From Phaseolus vulgaris (taxonomy: Eukaryota; Streptophyta; Magnoliopsida; Fabales; Fabaceae): a DNA stretch of 64,000 nt. A model generated the notes under the pieces. It made no database searches and was not told the DNA's origin. It saw only the letters and a list, made by a program, of their open reading frames with translations. Below, piece by piece: positions 11,802-22,924 of this stretch. The DNA lies in contig NC_023756.2 in the NCBI RefSeq assembly GCF_000499845.2, forward strand, positions 36,092,970 through 36,156,969, in the 5' to 3' direction. Position 1 is the first letter of the stretch, and every line of letters starts with the position of its first letter. The translations under genes were made by a program, and so were the position numbers.

Positions 11802-12114
11802 GTAAGTAATTACTCTTCTCCATAATCATTTTCATTGCCATTTCCATTCAACAAAGCCCAGTCATGCATGTTTCTGCTTCCAGTTAACAGTTTCGTTTTT
11901 AAATTGAAAGATTCAATCTTTTTGAAATTTCAATGTCTTGATGTTGAATAGGATTGTGGAATAGGATAATCAAAGTTAAGCATTGTCTTCCATGGATTAA
12001 ATACCAAAAATTACTCATTCAATGCCATTCTATATTATGCATACCAAGTGTTTGTTAAAATGTCAATCAAATAAAACACTTTGGTTTGAGAAATGCTTAT
12101 TCTTACATGTGCAG
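11802..12114 (+). other. Possible intron ahead of a second ORF
   Basis: A good donor (CAAG|GTAAGTAAT at 11,802) and acceptor (TTACATGTGCAG ending 12,114) enclose 313 bp and stand 4 bp before an ATG (12,119). In Athila/Calypso elements the env-like ORF lies in this region and is thought to need a spliced RNA. The ORF here is ruined, so the intron is inferred from the signals only. Confidence 0.4.
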
Positions 12115-12118
12115 AAAA

Positions 12119-12372
12119 ATGAGTCACACCAAATCCGCAACTGGTATTAAATAATCTGTCGTTGACACCCACTGAATTTCATGATTATCTATCTTGGCCT
12201 GGGGACAGGCACAATTTTTCAGGGGAGGCAGGAGCATATGGAGTTGGGACTAGAGTTGAAGATACACCAGAAATGGCAGCTGAACCAACTGGAGCAGCAA
12301 CAAATGATGAACATTGAAGTTCAGAATGATGATGTTGGCACAGAGCGGAACAAAATCACAAGAGGAGATTGA
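12119..12372 (+). pseudogene. Remnant of a second ORF of the Athila-like element
   Basis: After ATG at 12,119 the frame stops within 12 codons. A second frame from about 12,171 reads through WPGDRHNFSG and GAYG to a stop at 12,314, and a third gives a 63-codon ORF from 12,181 to 12,372. The Gly/Pro/Asp-rich text looks protein-like rather than random, but I cannot assign it to an env-like family with confidence. Confidence 0.35.
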
Positions 12373-13714
12373 TACTTATCATGCACAATGAACAAAAAAC
12401 TGGTTTTATCTTTTTGTTTAACTTTACTTTCAGTTTAATTTAGTAAGTTGACTTTAACAATTTAGTTTAGTATAGTGGTTGATGTTTGCATATTTTGTGA
12501 AATCTTGTATATAGATGCTGGTATAATTTTTTGGAAAAAAGAAATCAAACCATAGTTCTAAATTAGAACAACCAAATGGATTGATCAGGGACTTAATTTG
12601 AAAAAGAATTTGTAGCTGGAACCATCACTCAAACTGAGAAAGGATAGTAATGTGTAAAAGTTGGAACAAGGTAAATAGTTGAAAGCAATGTTTGAGAACA
12701 AATGAGGAATTGAAATTAGCCAACCAAGTGAGAGTGTGAAACCTTTAAACAGTTTGAGAGACTTTCACTAGTGAAGAGTTAATTGAGGTTGCCTAATTTT
12801 CTAGTCAATTGCATCACAAAATAATATATGGAGATGATTGAGGCATGTTTAATAGAGTTGGAGGTGAGAAAACTCAGAACCAAACAGCTAATCTTTGCAA
12901 TATATGATGAAATGTGCAGAAAATAACCCTTTTTGAGCCAAATTTGTTTTATTGCACCCTAGCTTCTGATATACATATATTGTCCTACCTTGTGGTATGC
13001 TAACAAAAGGAGAGCATAGGTGCAATTCAAATTTATATAATTAAAAGAATTGGGTGTGTGGCTGCTGGGATTTTGAGAATGAAAAAAAAAGAGAAAAAAA
13101 AGAAAAAGAAAAAAAAGGGAATGACAAAATTATCCAAATTCTCATTCTCTTTTCTAAAAAAAAAAAAGCAAAGGGAATTACAAGAATATAAAAAGAAGCA
13201 ATGTGAATGAATCTTATGGAAGGAATAATGGATAACACAATTAGAAAGTGAATTGCAAATATGCTAATATTTTGTTAAGTGTGCATTTTGTTATCCTGGA
13301 AAAACCAAATTTTCTTTGTAACCTAGCCTCATTACAACCTGAAAAAGACCTCAAGATCTATGTTTGTGAAAGTGTTTGTAATCAATTGGAAATGAAGGGC
13401 AACCTTAAATTAACTTAGAATTCAGTGAAAAAAAGAGGGAAAACACTCACCAGTGAGGAATGAAGAGAGAAATTCCTTAGTTTGATTCTCAGTGAAGAGT
13501 AACAATTTTTTACCTTGGAAATTGAATACATTATTATCTTGTCTTGGTTTGAATTGATAGGAAACACCATAATCTTTTGTTGAATTATCTTGTGCTATTT
13601 CCATGAAGTTGTTCTGATATTAAACTATAGATTTGATTTCTAAGGATTTTGGGGAAGAATGAACTCATATTTTTTGGGATTCAATTACTTTGCTTGAGGA
13701 CAAGCAAGATTCTA
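12373..13714 (+). other. Non-coding 3' internal region of the Athila-like element
   Basis: AT-rich, with A-rich runs at 13,081-13,117 and 13,157-13,167 and no recognisable protein. It ends in TTGCTTGAGGACAAGCAAGA, a stem-loop-like block that typically precedes the PPT of Athila elements. Confidence 0.6.
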
Positions 13715-13726
13715 GGTTGGGGGGAA
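13715..13726 (+). other. Polypurine tract of the Athila-like element
   Basis: AGGTTGGGGGGAAT directly precedes the LTR start TGATAAGTGCC and would prime plus-strand synthesis. Confidence 0.75.
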
Positions 13727-13728
13727 TT

Positions 13729-15027
13729 TGATAAGTGCCAATGTGTAGTTTTTATGGTTGAGAAAATTGAACACTTTGGAACTTAATTGATGCTTAATGT
13801 AAGAAAATTACCCTAATCTGAGAATTATTGAATCTGATTATATATTTTTTGAACCAAGAAACAAATGAAGAAATTTAATCTCAATTTTTGTGTAAATTGC
13901 AGATGAATATGAAGCATTGAAAGAATTATTCAAGCTGGCTTTGAAAGAAAAAAAAAAGTAAAAACTTAATTGGATCACAAGAAGATTTAGCTCAAGCTAG
14001 AGGATTTAGCTCAAGCTAAAACTGTCCAGAATTGATTAAAGGTGCAGTAGAATTCTAGCCCAGGCTAGAATTGCTAGCTCAAGCTCTCAAGCTAAAAATG
14101 CACAGAAAGATCTAGCTCAAGCTAAAACGGGCTTGCTTGAGCTAAAGTTGATTATATAAATTCTGAAACATATCTCAAACCAGGGTGGAAAACAGATTAG
14201 GTTTTTTAAAGAGAGACTAGTGAGAGAAAGAGAAGAAACCTCTGTTCTTAGGAGAAGAACTTGCTCAGATCAGCCCTTCTTATGCAATCCAGATCAAGAA
14301 TGAAGATTGGAGGAGCTGTCATGAGTGGCTAAGTTCTTTCTAACTTGGGATTGAATGTAATTTATCTTGATCAAATGTATTCTTGGTGATATATATATAT
14401 ATATATAAAATTATCTTTTCTACTTGTTCTATGTATTTTCGTTTTATGCTTATTGCTTGATTCTGTCTGATCAATAGAGTCTTCATTTTGATCCTTAAAT
14501 TTAACTGGAAAGTACCTTTAAGGATCTGAAATAGACGAAAATGCTTGATAACTTGTAATGCTAGGAATAGATTCGAGGTTATTGATTGCATGATAATTCT
14601 GTTCCTAAAGCTGGATGATTTGTTAAATATGTGAGGAATCGATGTTTAAGAAATTATCTTATGAATTTCATCTGTGAGGAATCAAGATGAATGACTTTAA
14701 ATTAAGCATCAAGAATAAGTAGTTTTGAGTATTATATACTGTATTATTCAAAATATAGATGATTGAGATAAACGCAATTCAATCCCAAGTATCTTTCTCT
14801 ATATTTGATAAGTTAGTTTGGTATTTGGTTGAATCAAACCCTAAATCTTTGAGTTCTTGTGAAATCTTTAATTTGGTTATGAACAAAGTCTCAAAATTAT
14901 TTTCTATACTTAATGAGTTTTAAAACAGAACATCTTAATTAGAATTGTTCCCTGTAGGTTCGACATTCATACTTTAAAAAGTACTATATTGCAGTTGATT
15001 CGGTACACTTGCCGAAAAAAATCAACA
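13729..15027 (+). mobile_element. 3' LTR of the Athila-like element
   Basis: About 1.3 kb, TGATAAGTGCCAATG...AAAAAAATCAACA. It includes TAGCTCAAGCTA palindromes at 13,985-14,150 and a (TA)n tract at 14,391-14,407. The end is shared with the short 5' LTR. It is followed at once by ACAGAGTACAAAG, the continuation of the copia LTR. Confidence 0.85.
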
Positions 15028-15695
15028 ACAGAGTACAAAGATTACACTTGTTACAGATGAATATCTGAAATCAATACAAGTAGAATCCTATTCCAACACC
15101 TTGATCAATCACAAACTCTTAGCAATCTCTACTCTTTGAAAAAAACTCATTAGAAAAACTTTGCCAAAAGATTCTTAATTCTCAAATCTGTTTTTCTGAA
15201 TTTATTCAAAGATGTAGTTTGTTATCAAATCTTAACAAACTCTTAAATTGCATTAAAAGATTGGTCAAAGCATTTAATGACTGGAGCATAAACAGTTAAA
15301 ACATTTAAAGCTCAGTCAAACAGAAAACAGTTTTTCTGTTATGGTCCCAAAACAAACAATCGGTTGTTTCCTCGAATCAATCGGTTGTTTTGGTACTTAA
15401 CAGTTCAACCATTCAAAAACAGTTTTCAAAATCTTTTTCTCAAAACGCCTAACTATAAACAATCGGTTGTTTCGACAAAACAATCGGTTGTTTCAACTTA
15501 GTTTGAAAAACATTTTACTTTCATAAAGATTGAGAATGCTAATACTTGAGATTTAATCAAAGGGTGGATTACAACATAGAAACTACCTCAGAACAAGGCT
15601 TAGACCAGCACAGCAACATCAAGCACAGCCAAGGCTTCAACATCCTTCAAAGGATTTGGATTCTTCAAAACTTGAACATCACTAGGTTCAACAAT
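15026..15695 (-). mobile_element. Copia 3' LTR, second segment
   Basis: Continues the LTR interrupted at 8,118, matching 19,559-20,224 almost throughout. It holds four copies of CAATCGGTTGTTT (15,357-15,493). It ends AACATCACTAGGTTCAACA. Confidence 0.9.
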
Positions 15696-15711
15696 CTCCC
15701 CCTATTTGATG
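15696..15711 (-). other. Copia polypurine tract
   Basis: On the minus strand the text AAATAGGGGGAGAT immediately precedes the LTR start TGTTGAACC, the expected place and composition for a PPT. Confidence 0.8.
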
Positions 15712-16019
15712 AAGACAAATCTCTGGTGCTTGTGTTTGATCTGATTAAATCTGAAGCAGTTCCTGCAAAAATAGCATTTATACTGTCCAAAGCTTCTTAC
15801 AGCAGTAAGTCAGTTTATTACTCATTCAAAGTATAAAACATGATAAACAATCGGTTGTTTACACGAAACAATCGGTTGTTTCTATTAGCAGCAACAAAAA
15901 ACACTTTTATATCAGAGATTTTAACATTTTATGCAATATCAGACAAAGATATACAAGAACCAATAATTCTCCCCTTATTTGTCTTCACAAATAGACTTTA
16001 ACATGTACCAAAAACAGAT
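15712..16019 (-). other. Copia 3' untranslated internal region
   Basis: Between the pol stop and the PPT. It holds two more copies of the CAATCGGTTGTTT motif (15,847 and 15,871) and no coding signal. The plus-strand ORF at 15,546-15,836 spans LTR and UTR and is not a gene. Confidence 0.6.
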
Positions 16020-17945
16020 TTAAGAGAGATTATTAAGATCAAGAATACCTAACTCATTTCTTAAGAAGAAAAACCTCTCTTTTGGTAATGGTTTTGTGAA
16101 GATGTCAGCTAACTACAGTTTGGTCTCCACAAACTTCACTTCACAGTTCCCATTATATACATGATCTCTGATCAAATGATGTCTTATTCCAATATGTTTG
16201 GTCCGTGAATGTTGAATCTGATTTTTGGTGAGATTGATTGCACTTGTGTTATCACACAACAAGGGAACCTTGCTTATTTGTAAACCAAAATCTGCAAGTT
16301 GTTGCTTGAGCCATAGAATCTGTGCACAACAGCTACCAGCAACTATATATCCAGCCTCAGCAGTAGAGAGAGCAACACATGCTTGCTTCTTGCTATGCCA
16401 TGAGATTAGGCTTGAGCCAAGAAGATGACAAGTGCCACTTGTGCTCTTTCTATCTAGCTTGCAACCTGCAAAGTCAGAATCTGAATAACCAATTAAGTGT
16501 ATTGGAGAGTGAGAAGGATACCATAGTCCTACAGATGATGTTCCTTTGAGATATTTCAGAATTCTTTTTGCAGCTTTGAAGTGTGATTCTTTAGGATTTG
16601 CTTGATATCTTGCACATAGACACACCGCAAACATGATGTCCGGCCTACTAGCTGTTAGATAAAGCAAAGATCCAATCAAACCTCTGTATTTTGTTTGATC
16701 TACACTCTTTCCAGCAGCATCCGCATCCATGTAACAGTTTGATGGCATTGGAGTGCTTGCTTCTTTGCAATTCTCTATTTCAAATTTCTTGAGAATCTCC
16801 TTGCAATACTTTGATTGACTTAAGAAGATCCCATCCTTTGTTTGTTTAACCTACAACCCAAGAAAGAAAGATAGTTCTCCCATCATAGACATTTCAAACT
16901 CACCTTTCATTGCAGCCACAAATTCTTCACACAATATGTCTTGTGTAGCACCAAAGATGATGTCATCAACATAGATTTGCACAAGAATTATTTCTGCATT
17001 TGACTTCTTGATGAAGAGAGTTTTGTCTACCATTCCTCTTTCATAACCATGAGATAACAGAAAGTTGCTAAGCCTCTCATACCACTGCCTTGGAGCTTGT
17101 TTCAATCCATACAAAGCTTTCTTCAACTTGATGACATGGTTGGGATACTTGTGATCTTCAAAACCCGGTGGTTGATCTACATAGACTTCCTCATTGATGT
17201 AGCCATTCAAGAAGGCACTCTTTACATCCATTTGGAAGAGTTTAAAACCACTCATACATGCAAAGGCCAGCAGTAGCCTCACAGCCTCCAATCTAGCCAC
17301 AGGAGCAAAGGTTTCACCATAGTCTATGCCCTATTCTTGATTGTAGCCTTTGGCAACTAGCCTTGCTTTGTTCCTAGTGATCACTCCATCCTCATCTAGC
17401 TTGTTCCTGAAAACCCATTTCGAACCAATAATATTCATTTCATTAGTTTTAGGGACAAGAAACCATACCTCATTCCTTTCAAACTGATTTAGCTCTTCAT
17501 GCATAGCTTCAACCTACTTCTCATCCTTGAGAGCTTCCTCAATTGACTTTGGTTCAATTTGAGAGACAAAAGTTGTGTGCCTGCAGCAGTTTGAGATGGA
17601 GCTACGTGTGGAGACACCTTCCTTTATCTGCCCTATGATGTTATCCACTAACAGATCTCTAGGAATCCTCCACTCTTTGGGCAGCTCACTCTGTTGCAGA
17701 ATTTCAATCGGTTGTTTCTGCGAATCAACCGGTTGTTTTTCTGCACAGATTTCCAACTTCTCCAAATTGATGCTCTGTTCATCTTCCTCAGCACTGGTCT
17801 TTGGGATCTGACTGATTCTGTGATCTACCTCATCAAAGACAACGTGAACTGATTCTTCTACAGTCATCAACCTTTTGTTGTAGACTCTATATGCATGGCT
17901 TGTGAGTGAATAACCATTTCCTACAAAAGAGATTTTCAAGTACAA
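16020..17945 (-). pseudogene. Copia pol remnant: integrase tail, RT, RNase H
   Basis: A single minus-strand frame of 642 codons with several stops (17,514; about 17,334; 16,851; about 16,112). In order: the integrase C-terminal GYSLTSHAYRVYNKR block; RT with QMDVKSAFLNG, LKKALYGLKQAPRQWY and the catalytic YVDDIIFG; then RNase H with SRPDIMFAV, YSDSDFAGC, CALSTAEAGY and the closing FTKPL region. The integrase core with its HHCC and DDE residues is missing, because sequence before GYSLTS jumps from gag. The stops are mostly CAG or TGG turned to TAG or TGA, as expected of decay by C-to-T change. Confidence 0.9.
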
Positions 17946-19027
17946 AGATTTGGTCCCCTTATGAATGTGGGTCCATCTGGTTTATACTTATCAATAAAAG
18001 CTTTATTTCCCTTGGGAATCCACTTCATAAGCCCTTTAGGAACAACATGTTTTCTGATTTTACAGAATCTCACAGAATGGCCTCTTTTCATGCAATAGAA
18101 GCATGTAACAATCGGTTGTTTCGATGGTCCAATCGATTGTTTTTCTGGCATTTTCGAAAATGATTTTGAAAATCTATCTTGTTTGTTTTGTGGATTAAAA
18201 CCCAATCCAGATTTTCCAAAAACACAATTTTGAGATGCTAGCACACTCTCAAAGTTGGATTGGCCTTTAGAAAGCTTATCCACTGTTTTAACAAGATAGT
18301 GGACCTTCTTTTCAAGATTTTCACAATTTTCACAAACTAGAGTATCACACTTGCAAGAGGAGTTTTTGTAAATGATTTCCAGATTTTCAAAATCCATTTT
18401 TGAATGTTCTAAATCCTCTTCCAGTGTCTTTACTCTATTTTCTAGTCAGCTGTTCTTTTCTTTTAACCGATTGTTCAAGAGAGCCAATCGGTTGGCTTCT
18501 TCATGCGTTTCTTGAAAGGCTTGAAGCAATTGGCCATAATTTTCAGAGTTTGAAGAGTTTGATGAACTTACACTACTTGAGTCATCCTCTTTTCTGGCCA
18601 TGAAGCAAAGATTGAGGCTTTTCTTATTTTGCCTTCTCTTTCTTCTTGCTTGACTTTTTGTCATTGCTTCCTTTGGTTCATGAGCAGCCTTGAGTGTCTC
18701 CCACATTTCCTTAGCAGTTTTGCACTTTGATATCCTGAAAAATTCATTAGTATCTAGTGCAGAAGCTATAATGTTTTGAGCAGACCTATCAAGCTGAGCC
18801 ATCTTACATTCATCATTTGTCCATTTGGACAAAGGTTTTGCAATGAAAGAATTATCCTTTTTGAACTTTGGAATGTAAGGACCATTCTCAATTGAGTCCC
18901 AAATTCATTGATCAATAGATTCAATAAAGATTTTCATTCTTGCTTCCCAAAACTTATAATTTAATCCACAAAAAAAAGGTGGTTTGTAGATTGAAGCACC
19001 CTCCTCAAAAGACAGTTTTCCAGCCAT
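17936..19027 (-). pseudogene. Copia gag remnant
   Basis: Minus-strand frame from ATG at 19,025-19,027 (MAGKLSFEEGASIYKPPFF...), broken by TGA at 18,905 and by a stop near 18,446. It carries the UBN2/DUF4219-type gag region (WTNDECKMAQ, AKEMWETLKAAHE), a Ser-rich and coiled segment, and a zinc knuckle CFYCMKRGHSVRFC (C-X2-C-X4-H-X4-C). It runs directly into the integrase tail with a frame change, the scar of a large deletion. The repeated AATCGGTTGTTT motif occurs in the coding DNA here and in the pol remnant, read as KQPI or similar. Confidence 0.85.
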
Positions 19028-19071
19028 AGAAAAAAGATTTTTAGATCAACTTGAATAACTTTCAAGAACCA

Positions 19072-19085
19072 AGCTCTTGATGCCA
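19072..19085 (-). other. Copia primer-binding site (tRNA-iMet type)
   Basis: On the minus strand TTGGCATCAAGAGCTTGG follows the LTR end, a variant of the usual TGGTATCAGAGC complementary to initiator tRNA-Met. Confidence 0.75.
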
Positions 19086-19087
19086 AT

Positions 19088-20224
19088 TGTTAGAATATAT
19101 GGCCTTAAACGAGAGGGGGGGTGAATTGTTTAAGAAAGATTTTAGTAAACTTTTAAGCTTAGAATGAAAATTCTTTGAGAAAACTTTGATTAAGGATTCA
19201 GTTTTTCAAAACAAAAAGCAAAAGCGCAAAGCTGGAAAAACAATCGGTTGTTTTACCGAAACAATCGGTTGTTTATACCAGTTTTTAAATGACAAAACTG
19301 AATTTAAAGAGATAGGGATAGAGAAATTGCACACAGTTGTTTATACTGGTTCACTCCAAATCCAGAGCTACATCCAGTCTTCTCAAAACCCTGAGGAAAT
19401 CCACTAAGTAATCACCACTTGATCACTTACACAACAACCAAGAGAATGACCTTGAACACCTCAAGAAACACACTCTCCTTGGCCAACACTAAGATTGCTG
19501 ATCTTGAACACCTCAAGAACACACAGCCAATCTCAGCAAACACAGAAACGAATTGTTCAACAGAGTACAAAGATTACACTTGTTACAGATGAATATCTGA
19601 AATCAATACAAGTAGAATCCTATTCCAACACCTTGATCAATCACAAACTCTTAGCAATCTCCGCTCTTTGAAAAACACTCTTTAGAAAAACTTTGTCAAA
19701 AGATTCTTAATTCTCAAATCTATTTTTCTGAATTTATTCAAAGATGTAGTTTGTTATCAAATCTTAACAAACTCTTAAATTGCATTAAAAGATTGGTCAA
19801 AGCATTTAATGACTGGAGCGTAAACAGTTAAAACATTTAAAGCTCAGTCAAACAGAAAACAATTTTTCTGTTATGGTCCCAAAACAAACAATCGGTTGTT
19901 TCCTCGAATCAATCGGTTGTTTAGGTACTTAACAGTTCAACCATTCAAAAACAGTTTTCAATCTTTTTCTCAAAACGCCTAACTATAAACAATCGGTTGT
20001 TTCGACAAAACAATCGGTTGTTTCAACTTAGTTTGAAAAACATTTTACTTTCATAAAGATTGAGAATGCTAATACTTGAGATTTAAATCAAAGGGTGGAT
20101 TACAACATATAAACTACCCCAGAACAAGGCTTAGACCAGCACAGCAACATCAAGCACAGCCAAGGCTTCAACATCCTTCAAAGGATTTGGATTCTTCAAA
20201 ACTTGAACATCACTAGGTTCAACA
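19088..20224 (-). mobile_element. Copia 5' LTR (complete)
   Basis: About 1,137 bp, TG...CA ends, six copies of CAATCGGTTGTTT arranged in pairs. It aligns with the split left LTR and with the solo LTR at 48,023-49,136. The flanking GCCCT is the target duplication. Confidence 0.9.
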
Positions 20225-20229
20225 GCCCT

Positions 20230-20579
20230 AAAAGTGGGTAATACCGATGCTAGGGCACACCCTCAGAAATCCTAATTTGGGTAGCGGAAACAGTGGAAAC
20301 CCTAGACTATTTAAAGGGTAGTAATAGACCTAACAAGGTACGTTATTCATTTGCGCTACTTTACACACACAGATTTCACATGAGCTTTTTACAGCTTACT
20401 TTGGTGTTTCCTAGCCCTACACTGACTTGAGCGTCAGAGTGCAAACGGCCTCTAGGGCGCCCTTTGTCTTTGTAATTTAAGGTGTTAGATCGAGAGAAAG
20501 GCACGAACGAAGGCACCGAGAATCGGGAGTAGGAGTATCATGAGACGTACGAGGGTAGTCGAGTCAACCGGTAGGAACA
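20230..20579 (+). mobile_element. 3' LTR of Tat element A, right part
   Basis: Continues from 7,647. It contains a TATA-like GACTATTTAAAGGG (20,307), the R/U5 block CAAACGGCCTCTAGGGCGCC and the end GTCAACCGGTAGGAACA. LINE ORF1 text begins at the next base. Confidence 0.85.
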
Positions 20580-21009
20580 ACTGCCATGAACCCATCTCGA
20601 CAACCCACTACATATCTTCTAAAGAAGAGAACTAAAACTCATAAAAACCCTTCCCAAGAGGGATTGCTTTCCACGGTCCAATAGTGTTCCACACAAGATG
20701 CAACTTTTTATTTAAGGCAAGGTGTGTGAGAGGTTTATTCCCCTTATAGAGAATAATCCGAACATGTAGATGGGCCTTGCAATCCTCAAGACCAGCCAAG
20801 TAATCTTCCTCTTCAACCCGAATAGCAACCATGTCCCCCTTAATACAAGGTGTAGGTAGTTGGGATAAAGGGATGCCACAAGTATTTCCCAAGGCCTGAC
20901 CATAGGGTTGCCTATGTCCTTGTGTAGCAACCGCCTTCTTAATTGGAATCACTTCATTCTCTTTCAAACAACCCCAAGGTATCAAGAAACCGACAAAGGC
21001 CTCCTCCAT
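20580..21009 (-). pseudogene. LINE ORF1 fragment (DUF4283-type)
   Basis: Minus-strand ORF starting at 21,009. It shows the N-terminal nucleic-acid-binding domain found in ORF1 of plant L1-type LINEs: LPTPCIKGDMVAIRVEEEDY, GLEDCKAHLHVR, PWKAIPLGKGFYEF. A TAG at 20,632 stops it; the frame goes on as FSSLEDM to a second TAG. At 20,579 the Tat LTR begins, so the LINE was the target of that insertion. ORF1 proteins bind LINE RNA during target-primed reverse transcription. ORF2 is not present nearby in this piece. Confidence 0.75.
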
Positions 21010-21044
21010 TCTTTAAGTTCCAAAAAACTCCCCGAAAAGACACT

Positions 21045-21425
21045 CTTGAACCTACTGCACCACCGCCAGCAGCACTCGCACACGTTTCTCTATAAAAATC
21101 TTGACTTTACCGCAAATTAGATCTGGCTACATGAAAAAGGTGGAAAATTTTGTAGTTGTAATGCCTTGACACCACCACCACCAGCACCCGCACACATTTC
21201 TTTATAAAAATCTTGACTTTACCACAAATTAGATCTGGCTACATGAAAAAGGAGGCAACTTTTTTTTGTATGAAATGCCTTGACACCCCCGCCAACAGCA
21301 CCCGCGCACGTTACTTGATAAAAAATTTTATTTTACCACAAATTTTAATAAAAATCTTGACTTTACCACAAATTAGAACTGGCTACATGAGAAAGGTGAC
21401 AACTTTTTTGTGCAATAGAATTTCC
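21045..21425 (-). repeat. Three tandem units upstream of the LINE ORF1
   Basis: Units contain ATAAAAATCTTGACTTTACC, AAATTAGATCTGGCTACATG and CACCACC...AGCACCCGCACAC. The GCTACATG motif lies near 21,126, 21,238 and 21,381, spaced about 112 and 144 bp. They lie just upstream of ORF1 in the minus direction, where a LINE promoter/5' UTR would be. Confidence 0.7.
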
Positions 21426-22673
21426 AAGAAGAAAGTTTGAAGTCCTACTTCAAGAAACTCTATCCTAAAAGCATATTAACACACCTTTACAAAGAAAAAG
21501 ATTTAAGGAAGAATACACCTTGTATGTAGACGTACAAAGTCGCCGCGCCACCACTAACGTCTCGACAGATTGCTATGTCGCTACTGACCATCCCCCATGA
21601 CCCATGCGCCACCACCGTCCATCACCAAGTTGGAGAATGAACGGTCACACACACAAACCCTATAGGTGCACCAAAACCCTTCGGATGAGAGAGAATAAAA
21701 CAAAAATCTTATCTCCAAAATTAATTTAGTTTTCTATTGTATTAACTTTAACATCAAAAAATCTATACCTCAAATAATTTATTTATTATGTATATTTATT
21801 TTTTATCGGTAAAAAATGGTATACATGAATATTCATCTAATAAGAAGTTCTAATTGGCCAACTTGAAAAACTAACATGTAATCAATAAATAAGAATATTA
21901 GAGGTATTCTAATTGATTAAAAAAAATATGTTTAGTTGAACTTTCCAAATGTTGTACAAATACAAACTGAAAATGTGAAGTCCTAATACAAATTGGAAAT
22001 GTGAAGCCAAATAGTATAGTATTGCAAACCCAGGTATCAATAAAATGAGAGTACTAAATTATTTAATTAAAATATTTTTGAAAAAAAAATATAATTATAA
22101 CCATATACATGAAATAACTTTAAACGTGTTTAAAGATAGAGAGAGTAATTTATAAGTAATACTAATAGTAATATATGATCAAAGGCAATAATTATACGGA
22201 AGCGTATAATATATTAAATAATATCATATGTATCTGAAGTGACATAAAGGCAATCCAAACAAGAAGTTTTATCATATGGGAATCCCTGAACTTGTACGGG
22301 TACAAACTTAGGATACCAAGTGAGCTTATTACTATCGCATAATAAAATGTACAATAGAAATGTCCAAAGTTGGAATTGAGGTTATGTTTTTTATTATCTT
22401 TGGTTGCAGCTACAAAATAATGAAGAAAGTTATGTTGCACAACAGTTCAGATATTATACTACATATAACTTCTTCTTGCATCATAATTACTATGAAATGT
22501 AGCATTACATTGAAAAATTAACATCACAAGTATATTTACTAATCATCAATAAATGTTTCTCTTATTCTCCTTTAATCCCTTCGATCATAGCTCACTTTCC
22601 ATTCCTCTATTGAATTGGCATTTCATCCTAAAGATAAAATACCCAAGTTTGGATTCCTTTCACCATATATTAT
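21426..22673. other. No gene seen; possible LINE 5' end then AT-rich DNA
   Basis: 21,430-21,710 is moderately GC-rich (CGCCGCGCCACCAC...) and may be the 5' end of the LINE in minus orientation. 21,711-22,673 is AT-rich intergenic sequence without a recognisable feature. Confidence 0.4.
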
Positions 22674-22910
22674 TAAAACAAAACAGTGTGTTGTGTTGGC
22701 CATGAGACCATTCCACAGAGCAACCCCAAACCAATGAACAGTGCTAAAATGTTGTCTCTTGGGTTGTTAATGTTGAGGCATAATATTAATACATCAACAC
22801 TTCTGTCACTCAACATTCTCGTCTCGTTCTTGGCTCTTCCTAGACACAAACTCAATTTCCAACAAAAATGTTAAGTTTGCATGTTTTATGTATAATCCTC
22901 ATTTACATGT
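22674..22910 (+). repeat. Direct repeat, copy 1
   Basis: Shares TTGTCTCTTGGGTTGTTAAT, CTCGTCTCGTTCTTG and AGTTTGCATGTTTTATGTAT with 23,850-24,066. The last motif recurs a third time at 24,897. The copies flank a LINE RT fragment. Confidence 0.8.
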
Positions 22911-22924
22911 TTATGTATAAGCCA

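Larger units (their letters stand above)
8136..15027 (+). mobile_element. Athila/Calypso-like gypsy element lacking pol
   Basis: Order: a shortened 5' LTR (8,136-8,484), tRNA-Asp PBS, gag-protease ORF, 3' untranslated tandem repeats, a possible second ORF leader, PPT and a full 3' LTR (13,729-15,027). RT, RNase H and integrase are absent: protease is followed within about 60 bp by the GTTAAACGAGCGCTTGCTAGG...GGCAACCCA block, which in Athila elements lies downstream of integrase. No perfect target duplication is visible, consistent with the rearranged left end. Confidence 0.85.
7648..20224 (-). mobile_element. Ty1/copia element on minus strand, TSD GCCCT, itself interrupted
   Basis: LTRs start TGTTAGAATATATGGCC and end ATCACTAGGTTCAACA. 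The flanking duplication GCCCT (7,643-7,647 and 20,225-20,229) is perfect. The 5' LTR is the right copy (19,088-20,224); the 3' LTR is the left copy, split by the Athila-like insertion. Reading leftward come PBS, gag, fragments of integrase, RT, RNase H, PPT and 3' LTR. Most of integrase is deleted and all frames carry stops. Lineage is probably the SIRE/Maximus side of copia, judged from the gag wording. A solo LTR of the same family lies at 48,023-49,136. Confidence 0.9.
6020..20579 (+). mobile_element. Ty3/gypsy Tat-type remnant (element A), 5'-truncated, nested host
   Basis: Internal remnant 6,020-7,135 followed by the 3' LTR, which is split by a copia element (7,136-7,647 and 20,230-20,579). 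The 5' LTR, gag, protease and most of pol are absent: sequence begins abruptly within reverse transcriptase. A polypurine tract (CGAGACTGGGG) precedes the LTR. The LTR ends GGTAGGAACA directly against LINE ORF1 sequence, so this element inserted into the LINE. Relatives in this window are elements B (43,813-49,612) and C (51,063-55,233). Confidence 0.8.
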
